Shown here in pieces: positions 57,993 to 64,000 of a stretch of 64,000 bases of DNA (position 1 is the stretch's first letter; the number at the start of each line of letters is the position of its first letter). The DNA comes from Erythrobacter sp. GTDB lineage: Bacteria; Pseudomonadota; Alphaproteobacteria; Sphingomonadales; Sphingomonadaceae. The notes below the pieces were generated by a model. It did no database searches. It had not been told where the DNA came from and worked only from the letters and a program-made list of their open reading frames with translations. The stretch lies in assembly GCA_009993635.1 (NCBI GenBank), contig JAACTC010000010.1, positions 122,699-186,698 of the forward strand. The letters are read 5' to 3'. Position numbers and translations under genes: made by a program.

Positions 57993-60092
57993 ATGGCGAT
58001 GCTGAGACAGTACGAACTGGTTGAACGGGTAAAGGCCTACGATCCCGACGCGGACGAGGCGATGCTCAACCACGCGTATGTCTACACCGTGCAGAAGCAC
58101 GGTACGCAGAAGCGTGCGAGCGGCGATCCCTATTTCAGCCACCCGGTGGAAGTGGCCGGGTTGATGACCGACCTGAAGCTGGATCAGGAAACCATCGCCA
58201 CCGCGCTGCTGCACGATACGGTGGAAGATACGCTCGCCACGATCGACGATATCAGGGCCAATTTCGGCCCCGAGATCGCGCGGCTGGTGGATGGCGTCAC
58301 CAAGCTTTCCAAGATCGAGCAGATGCCGGAGGATGAGCGCGCGGCGGAAAACCTGCGCAAGTTCCTGCTGGCGATGAGCGAGGATATCCGCGTGCTGCTG
58401 GTGAAGCTGGGCGACCGGCTGCACAACATGCGCACGCTCCACTTCATCAAGAATGAGGACAAGCGCCGCCGCATCGCGCGCGAGACGATCGACATCTATG
58501 CCCCGCTGGCAGAGCGGATCGGGATGTACGAATACATGCGCGAGATGCAGGCGCTCGCCTTCGAACATCTCGAACCCGATGCGTTCGAGACGATTTCGGG
58601 GCGGCTGGCACAGATCCGTGAGCATGAGGGCGCGCAGGTCGATGCCATCGCGCTGGCGATCAAGCAGGCGCTGGCCGAAGCCGGGCTGAAGGTGGAAGTG
58701 AAGGGGCGCGAGAAGCAGCCCTATTCGATCTGGCGCAAGATGGCCGAACGCCATGTCAGCTTCGATCAGGTGACCGACATCTTCGCCTTTCGCGTGCTGT
58801 GCGAGGCGCCAGAGGATTGCTACGCCGCGCTGGGCACGCTGCACACCACGTGGCAGTTCATCCCGGGGCGCTTCAAGGACTATATCTCCACGCCGAAGAA
58901 CAATGGCTACCGCTCGCTCCACACCGCGCTGATCTACGAAGGGTCGATGCGGGTAGAGGTGCAGATCCGCACGCACGAAATGCACCGGACCAATCATTTC
59001 GGGCTCGCCGCGCACTGGGCCTACAAGCAACACGACAAGCCCGACGGGCAGGTGGCATGGCTGCGCGACCTGATCGAGATAGTCGATGCCAGCCACGATC
59101 CCGAGGAGCTGCTCGAAAACACGCGGCTGGCGATCTACCAGGATCGCATCTTCGCCTTCTCGCCCAAGGGCGCGCTGTTCCAGCTGCCCAAGGGGGCGAC
59201 GCCGGTCGATTTCGCCTTCGCCGTCCACACCGATCTGGGCGCGCAGACCATCGGCGCGAAGATCAACGGGCGGCACATGCCGCTGCGCACGCCGCTGGCC
59301 AATGGCGATGTGGTGGAAATCGTGAAGGGCAGCGATGCCGAGCCGCAGCTGTCCTGGCTGGGCTTCGTCGTCACCGGCAAGGCGCGCGCCGCGATCCGCC
59401 GGGCGGTCCGCAACAAGGAACGCGAGGAAGTCGCCGAACTGGGCGCGAAGCTGTACGATCAGATCGCGGCGCAAACGCCCGCAAAGGTCGGCAAGAAGGC
59501 GCTGCGCGAGGCGCTCAAGCGGCTCGACATGGAGGAAGAGGAAGATCTGATGTACGCCATCGGCGCGGCACAGATCACCGATCAGGAGGTGATGGAGGCA
59601 CTGGTGCCGGGCAGCACCGCCGAATTCGCCGACGAGAACGACTGGTCGCAAAAGCGCAAGCAGCCGATCTCTATCCGCGGCTTGAAGCCGGGCAATGCCT
59701 ATACGCTGGCCGATTGCTGCCATCCGGTTCCGGGCGACCGGATCGTGGGGCTGCGCCGCAAGGGGGAAAGCGTGGACGTGCACAGCATCCAGTGCCTCAG
59801 CCTGGCCAACGGGATAGACAGCGACTGGATCGATCTGGACTGGGGCAACCGGTCGGGCGTTGCCACCGGCCGGTTGCTGGTCACCCTGTACGACAGGCGC
59901 GGGACTATTGCCGAGATGGCCAATATCGTCGCGCGTAATCACGCCGACGTGCGCAGTCTCGACAAGGTGCGGATCGAAGACCCCTTCGCGACCTACGAGA
60001 TCGATATCGAAGTGCAGGATCTGGCGCATCTCACCCGCATCCTCAGCGCGCTGCGCGCCAGCGACGCGGTGGCGCAGGCGGAGCGGATATGA
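57993..60092 (+). CDS. Bifunctional (p)ppGpp synthetase/hydrolase RSH
   Basis: 699 residues, all RSH parts present: the HD hydrolase (His50, His74-Asp75 in ALLHDTVED), the synthetase core (GREKQPYSIWRKM, RVEVQIRTHEMH), TGS, zinc-finger-like DCCHPVPGDRIVG and ACT. The hydrolase residues are intact, so it is likely bifunctional, the sole stringent-response enzyme of an alphaproteobacterium. Its stop overlaps the VOC start (ATGA). Confidence 0.97.
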   Translation: MAMLRQYELVERVKAYDPDADEAMLNHAYVYTVQKHGTQKRASGDPYFSHPVEVAGLMTDLKLDQETIATALLHDTVEDTLATIDDIRANFGPEIARLVDGVTKLSKIEQMPEDERAAENLRKFLLAMSEDIRVLLVKLGDRLHNMRTLHFIKNEDKRRRIARETIDIYAPLAERIGMYEYMREMQALAFEHLEPDAFETISGRLAQIREHEGAQVDAIALAIKQALAEAGLKVEVKGREKQPYSIWRKMAERHVSFDQVTDIFAFRVLCEAPEDCYAALGTLHTTWQFIPGRFKDYISTPKNNGYRSLHTALIYEGSMRVEVQIRTHEMHRTNHFGLAAHWAYKQHDKPDGQVAWLRDLIEIVDASHDPEELLENTRLAIYQDRIFAFSPKGALFQLPKGATPVDFAFAVHTDLGAQTIGAKINGRHMPLRTPLANGDVVEIVKGSDAEPQLSWLGFVVTGKARAAIRRAVRNKEREEVAELGAKLYDQIAAQTPAKVGKKALREALKRLDMEEEEDLMYAIGAAQITDQEVMEALVPGSTAEFADENDWSQKRKQPISIRGLKPGNAYTLADCCHPVPGDRIVGLRRKGESVDVHSIQCLSLANGIDSDWIDLDWGNRSGVATGRLLVTLYDRRGTIAEMANIVARNHADVRSLDKVRIEDPFATYEIDIEVQDLAHLTRILSALRASDAVAQAERI

Positions 60093-60478
60093 CGCGAGAG
60101 ACCAGTTCGGGCCTGCTGGCCTACGATCACGTGCAGCTTGCCATCCCGCGCGGCGGCGAGGATCGGATGCGTGCCTTCTTCGTCGACCTGATTGGCATGC
60201 GCGAAGTGCCCAAACCCGACACGCTGTCGCCCGAAGGATGCTGGTTCGAGGCAGGCAAGGTGTCGCTCCACATCGGGATCGATCCCGATTTCCGCCCTGC
60301 GACCAGGGCGCATCCGGCGTTTCTTGTAAGCGACCTTGAAGATTTGCGCGCGCGGCTGGAGGCGGCGGAGGTGGCCTGCCACGAGGATGACCCGGTGCCG
60401 GGTTACCGCCGGTTCTTCACCGCAGACCCGTTCGGCAACCGGCTTGAATTCATGCAGCGGGTTGGCATGGGTAGCTAG
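60089..60478 (+). CDS. VOC/glyoxalase-like protein
   Basis: 129 residues. YDHVQLAIPRGGEDRMRAFFVDLIGMREV is the VOC beta-alpha opening, and FTADPFGNRLEFMQ is the conserved Glu metal-ligand end. Overlaps rsh by 4 nt, so translation is coupled. Substrate unknown. Confidence 0.9.
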   Translation: MTRETSSGLLAYDHVQLAIPRGGEDRMRAFFVDLIGMREVPKPDTLSPEGCWFEAGKVSLHIGIDPDFRPATRAHPAFLVSDLEDLRARLEAAEVACHEDDPVPGYRRFFTADPFGNRLEFMQRVGMGS

Positions 60479-60486
60479 AGAGACAG

Positions 60487-60804
60487 CTAAAGCGGATCGA
60501 TCGTCACCTCGACCGGATCGCCTTCGGCCAGGTTTTCGCTCCGCATCACCTTTTTGCCGATCAGCAGCACCCACTCGCTACGCTTGTTTTGCGGGAAGAC
60601 CGATGTCGTCCAGTCCGTCTCCCCAACGCGCGCGGTCACTTTTACCGAGCCGAACCCGCGCCCTTTGCCAAATTCGAGCCGGTGCATGGCTTCGTGCGCC
60701 TGAAGCGCCTCCGCCTCTTCGCCGGTAATCGTGATGAGGTGGTACGTTCCACGCTCACCTTGCCAGCGGCGAAGCGGGACGGTCAGCTTGATGCCCTGCG
60801 TCAC
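60487..60804 (-). CDS. DUF1905 domain protein
   Basis: 105 residues, GTG start that overlaps the upstream PPIase gene stop (GTGA). DUF1905 beta-barrel features: KLTVPLRRWQGERGTYHLITI, GSVKVTARVGETDW, VLLIGKKVMRSENLAEGDPVEV. Function unknown. Confidence 0.88.
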   Translation of the reverse strand: MTQGIKLTVPLRRWQGERGTYHLITITGEEAEALQAHEAMHRLEFGKGRGFGSVKVTARVGETDWTTSVFPQNKRSEWVLLIGKKVMRSENLAEGDPVEVTIDPL

Positions 60805-61784
60805 TCGGCCACACTGCGGATCGGCACCGGGATATTGCAGATATCCGCGCCGCCAGCCGATGCCACGAAGAATGGATCGCGGCGGTTGGCCCGCGCATCG
60901 GCGTATTGCGCGAAGCTGTCGCTATCGGTGGAGAGATATTCGAGATGCGGACGCTCGCCCTCGGGCAGGTCGGCGGCAATGCGGACCGAGAGGATGGGTA
61001 CGCGCTTCGCCGGGTCCGCGTAGTAGCTGGCAGGCCCCTTGCCGCGCGGCAGGCTGGACAGGTGTTCGATCCCCTCGACAACGCGGCCAACGACCGCAAG
61101 ATTGCGGTCGAGATGGCGCGGCGCGTGGCCGATCACCGCGTAGAGCTGCGATCCGTCGCCAGTATCGGGTGGATTCCCGCGCCCGACGCCAACCATGCCG
61201 TAGCAATGGACGGGCCACTGCCGCGCAATGTGCATCTGCTGGATACCGGCAATCGGCCACCCGTCGCGGAAGGTGCCGTAGTCCGCATAGGGATCGGTCA
61301 ACATCGGTGCGGGCCAATCGCCTATGACCTGAGGTTCCCTAGTCGCGCGCAGGGTCGACGAGGTAAGCCAGTTGGGCGACCCTGCCGTATATTCCGCCTC
61401 GCTCATCACTTTCAGCCCCTCGGGCACCGGCTTCTCCGCGATTCCCATGCCGGGGTCGGGCTGGCCCCACTGGGCGACGTAATTGTCCTGCACCCGCAGG
61501 ATCGCCATCCCGTCCCAGTAATGGTCGCGCGCGAGCGTGCGGATATTGTCGACCCAGCCCTGGCTGAAGGGCGCGCCGATCAGCTGGATCAACACCTTGC
61601 GCGGGTTGCCCTCGGCATCGGGGGCGAGCGTCATCACCAGCAGGTTTTCGGGCGCGATCGTCACCCAGTCGCCCGCAGGCGCCGCGTCGACGATCTCGCC
61701 CGGCGACCGCGCCGCGTCCTGCGCGATGCCCGGCGCGGCGAGCGCCAGCGCGGCGAGGGCCAATGCTCCTTCGCGCAGCATCAT
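60801..61784 (-). CDS. Exported cyclophilin-type peptidylprolyl isomerase (paralogue 2)
   Basis: 327 residues. Signal peptide (ALALAALALAAPGIAQ), a short linker, and a cyclophilin-like domain (IQLIGAPFSQGWVDNIRTL, WDGMAILRVQDNYVAQWG, MVGVGRGNPPDTGDGSQLYAVIGHAP). It contains a long insert relative to standard cyclophilins, after the QWG motif. ATG at 61784 overlaps the preceding stop by 4 nt. It follows its paralogue in tandem. Confidence 0.87.
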   Translation of the reverse strand: MMLREGALALAALALAAPGIAQDAARSPGEIVDAAPAGDWVTIAPENLLVMTLAPDAEGNPRKVLIQLIGAPFSQGWVDNIRTLARDHYWDGMAILRVQDNYVAQWGQPDPGMGIAEKPVPEGLKVMSEAEYTAGSPNWLTSSTLRATREPQVIGDWPAPMLTDPYADYGTFRDGWPIAGIQQMHIARQWPVHCYGMVGVGRGNPPDTGDGSQLYAVIGHAPRHLDRNLAVVGRVVEGIEHLSSLPRGKGPASYYADPAKRVPILSVRIAADLPEGERPHLEYLSTDSDSFAQYADARANRRDPFFVASAGGADICNIPVPIRSVAE

Positions 61785-62722
61785 TCGCCCTCCACTTCGC
61801 GCACGGGGTAGGTCAGCGCACAGATATCGAAGTCGCTCGGCGGGTCGGCGTAGAACGGGCTGGGCTGCACCAACGCCCCCATCCACTGCACGAAGGTGTC
61901 GCTGTCGGTCTTAAGCACCTTGTAGCGCGGACGCGCCTCGGGGGCGAGATCGCTCGCCAACCGCGCCCTCTGAATCGTCAGCGGGTCCTGCCCCTCGGCA
62001 TAGAAGCCCATCTCGCCCGTGCCCGGCGGCTGGGTGCGCAGCAGGTCGAGCCCTTCGACCACGCGGCCGACCACCGCGAGGTTGCGGTCGAGCCGACGCG
62101 GCGCGTGGCCGATAATGGTGTAGAGCGTGTCGCCGTGTCCGGTCGCCGGATCGACATCGCGCGCCACGCCGACCATCCCGGGGCAGTGCAGCGGCCAGTC
62201 TTCGGTGCCGTCGGTCGCGATCGGCCAGCCGCTCTTGAACATCGCCACCGGCGCGTAGACATCGCAGAACGCATTATCGAGCACGCGGTCTTCGCAGGGG
62301 TTTTCAAGCGATACCGGCGCGGGCAGGGCGTGGGTGAAGTCGTCCCGGCCAACCTCCTCCAGCCCTTCCATCGGCGCACGATCCTCGTCCGGGTCGCCCC
62401 ACTGCGCGACAAAGCCGGGCGCGATGCGATAGACCGAGGAATTTGTGTCCCACCAACCGCCTTGCGCCAGCTTGCGCATGTTGCGGACCCATTTCTGGCT
62501 CCACGGCGCGTCCATCAGCTGGATCACGATCCGCCGCTCGCTGCCGTCGGGCGCTGTGGAGAGCTGGAACACCAGCAGATCGTCGGGCGAAATTACTTGC
62601 CACGCCTCGGCAGGCGCCGCGCCGAGCACCTCGCTGGGGCTGGGCGGCGGCGTCTCCGCCTCCTGCGCAAAAGCTGCGGTGCCAAGTGCGATTGCGGCGA
62701 AAAGCGTGATGGCGTTTTTCAT
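61781..62722 (-). CDS. Exported cyclophilin-type peptidylprolyl isomerase (paralogue 1)
   Basis: 313 residues. Signal peptide (LFAAIALGTAAFAQ), then IQLMDAPWSQKWVRNMRKL, APGFVAQWGDP, MVGVARDVDPATGHGDTLYTIIGHAPRRLDRNLAVVGRVVEGLD. The same inserted region between the QWG motif and the MVGVA motif is found in both copies. Periplasmic protein folding is expected. First gene of the operon. Confidence 0.87.
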   Translation of the reverse strand: MKNAITLFAAIALGTAAFAQEAETPPPSPSEVLGAAPAEAWQVISPDDLLVFQLSTAPDGSERRIVIQLMDAPWSQKWVRNMRKLAQGGWWDTNSSVYRIAPGFVAQWGDPDEDRAPMEGLEEVGRDDFTHALPAPVSLENPCEDRVLDNAFCDVYAPVAMFKSGWPIATDGTEDWPLHCPGMVGVARDVDPATGHGDTLYTIIGHAPRRLDRNLAVVGRVVEGLDLLRTQPPGTGEMGFYAEGQDPLTIQRARLASDLAPEARPRYKVLKTDSDTFVQWMGALVQPSPFYADPPSDFDICALTYPVREVEGE

Positions 62723-62785
62723 GCGCAAGGGTCTGCCACCAAACCGCGCCATCTCAAACCCCGCACGCACGGCACGAGTGGATTC

Positions 62786-63196
62786 TCAATCCTCGCGGTC
62801 CGCCAAGTCCTCCAGCGTGTGCATGTCCTCGTCCGACAGGCCGAAGTGATGGCCGATCTCGTGGATGACGACATGGCGCACCAGATGCTCCAGCGTTTCG
62901 TCACCCCTCTCCGCCCATTCGTCCAGAATCGGGCGGCGGAACAGGCGGATGCGCGTGGGGAGCGTGCCCGACATCTCGATGCTGCGCTCGGTCAGCGCGT
63001 GGCCTTCGTACACGCCGGTCAGCTCGAACGGATTTTCCAGCCCGAGCTCGCGCAGGGTTTCCTCGTCGGCGAAATCTTCCACCGCGAACACCACATCGCC
63101 CAGCTGCGCACGGAACCCTTCCGGCAGCGCGGCAATCGCACTGCGGCCAAGGGCCTCCATCTCTTCCAGCGTCATCGGAGTGCCGAAGTGTCTCAT
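62786..63196 (-). CDS. Metallopeptidase family protein (DUF1025-like zincin)
   Basis: 136 residues. VIHEIGHHFGLSDEDM contains the HExxH zinc motif plus a distal Asp. The small single-domain zincin is common in bacteria; substrate unknown. ATG is unambiguous. Confidence 0.9.
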   Translation of the reverse strand: MRHFGTPMTLEEMEALGRSAIAALPEGFRAQLGDVVFAVEDFADEETLRELGLENPFELTGVYEGHALTERSIEMSGTLPTRIRLFRRPILDEWAERGDETLEHLVRHVVIHEIGHHFGLSDEDMHTLEDLADRED

Positions 63197-63246
63197 GGGA
63201 ATCGCTTAGCGGAGCAACGCCGCCTTGCGAAGCGGCCGTAACGCGG

Positions 63247-64000
63247 CTAGGTGGCCAGCCTTCCCGAACGGGCGATGCGGAGCGGTGGCCGAGTGGTCGA
63301 AGGCGCACGCCTGGAAAGTGTGTATACGGTAACCCCGTATCGAGGGTTCGAATCCCTCCCGCTCCGCCACTCTGGAACATAAGTGCGAACGCCGTTCGCC
63401 GCCGTTCCTACGCCATTTGCTGAAGCCAGGACCCTCAGGAGCTCGTTGCGCGAGCCCATGATCCGAACCTCGCGCTCGGCGACCTCGACCCGTTGGGCCA
63501 GCGCCCGCAGATGATCCCGCCGAAATCCGCCGTCCTTTCCACGCATCCGGCGGCGGGCGACGGCCGCAAAGCGGGCGATTTGCTCGGGCGTGACCGCCTG
63601 GCCCGCGCTTTCGATCGCAGCACGTGCGCGTTCCGCGTCGATGCGCGCCTGATCGCGCGTCGCCTTCAGTTCCTCGATCCGCGTCCTGAGCGACGGATCG
63701 TCGAGATCAGCGACGCCGCTCTCAATGGCGTCGTAAAGCCGCTTCAGTCGCGCCTCTGCGGCCACAGCACGGTTGACCAATTCCGCCGCGTGCGCGCGCC
63801 GACGTTCGTCCCGCTCCTCGCGCCGGTCGAGATGGATTGAAAGCAGGTCGCGCAGCCGCTCGGGCTCGAGGAGCCGCTTTTCCAGATGCTCGGCCACCAG
63901 ATGGTCGAGCCGGTCCATCTGGACCGTGCGGCCCTTGCAGCCAGTCTTTCCCTGCCGCGCGGCGGTCGAGCAGGTGTAGTAGCGATAGTGCTTGGCCTTG
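63247..64000 (-). CDS. Large serine recombinase, C-terminal part (5' end outside window)
   Basis: 251 codons in the window. A zinc-ribbon segment (YYTCSTAARQGKTGCKGR near the window edge) and a long coiled-coil (about residues 70-180, EARLKRLYDAIESG) mark the C-terminal half of a large serine recombinase. The end reads antisense through tRNA-Ser(GGA) before stopping at 63247, so the last about 40 residues (WRSGRDSNPRYGVTV...) are shadow-like. The natural end and att site are uncertain. It suggests an integrated island or prophage to the right of the tRNA. Confidence 0.8.
   Translation of the reverse strand, partial: KAKHYRYYTCSTAARQGKTGCKGRTVQMDRLDHLVAEHLEKRLLEPERLRDLLSIHLDRREERDERRRAHAAELVNRAVAAEARLKRLYDAIESGVADLDDPSLRTRIEELKATRDQARIDAERARAAIESAGQAVTPEQIARFAAVARRRMRGKDGGFRRDHLRALAQRVEVAEREVRIMGSRNELLRVLASANGVGTAANGVRTYVPEWRSGRDSNPRYGVTVYTLSRRAPSTTRPPLRIARSGRLAT
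63279..63369 (+). tRNA. tRNA-Ser(GGA)
   Basis: Acceptor GGAGCGG (63279-63285) pairs with CCGCTCC (63359-63365), G73 discriminator and encoded CCA (63367-63369). Anticodon loop CTGGAAA gives GGA. A long variable arm (TATACGGTAACCCCGTA) and T-loop GGTTCGAATCC are present. The 3' end abuts the recombinase gene on the opposite strand. Confidence 0.97.

Noticed and set aside
57930..60029. 699-codon open frame antisense to rsh
   Set aside because: Same length as rsh but Arg/His/Asp-rich without domains; a high-GC shadow of the RSH frame.
62901..63380. Minus-strand frame with GGIRTLDTGLPYTHFPG
   Set aside because: A familiar artefact of reading through tRNA-Ser; not a gene.

Overview
The window (high GC, dense, many ATGA-type overlaps) looks like a chromosomal segment of an alphaproteobacterium, most likely Sphingomonadales and probably Erythrobacteraceae. 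The indicators are inference from gene content: a short LOV-HWE blue-light histidine kinase of the EL346/EL368 type, an SspB-alpha protein, a his operon with hisE followed by a HIT gene, the ybgC-tolQRAB-pal order, many TonB/lipoprotein/peptidase genes, and intergenic palindromes typical of this order.

Layout. 1-7.6 kb: DUF885 peptidase (5' end outside the window), Zn alcohol dehydrogenase, DUF1328 protein, thiC behind a TPP riboswitch, fasciclin lipoprotein, secreted RidA-like protein. 7.7-9.5 kb: an AT-richer two-gene insert, DUF262 protein plus HEPN-fold RNase candidate, the best candidate for a poorly described (defence-like) system. 9.7-21.5 kb: small envelope and stress proteins, csp, LOV-HWE kinase with a single-receiver partner, S41 peptidase, M19 dipeptidase, a three-gene stress operon behind an EcfG-type promoter, and dapD. 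21.7-24.3 kb: subtilisin-like protein with a long Pro-Thr linker and a beta-rich C-terminus. 24.4-33.3 kb: two divergent acyl-CoA arms (ACAD10/11-like dehydrogenase, Zn-ADH and APH-type kinase, with an MFS transporter, against two acyl-CoA dehydrogenases and an SDR), separated by palindromic repeats. 33.5-36.2 kb: GNAT, a decayed outer-membrane gene, gmk, sspB. 36.3-40.8 kb: hisB-hisH-hisA-[three small related membrane proteins]-hisF-hisE-HIT. 40.9-45.4 kb: ybgC-tolQ-tolR-tolA-tolB-pal. 45.5-63.2 kb: J-domain protein, TonB receptor, PLP gamma-lyase-type enzyme, infC (with an AUA start), pdeM, hemF, GH16, M1 peptidase, rsh, tandem cyclophilins, a small zincin. 63.2-64 kb: tRNA-Ser(GGA) facing the 3' part of a large serine recombinase whose reading frame runs through the tRNA, so a mobile element probably begins here and continues outside the window.

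Notable threads: general-stress (EcfG) promoters at two sites; a fossil of the hisF 5' end inside the his operon, marking insertion or duplication; a set of dispersed palindromes plus a 27-nt repeat in two copies; and non-canonical starts (infC AUA; hisA UUG; hisH, hemF and others GUG). All functions are read from recognised sequence motifs without database searches.
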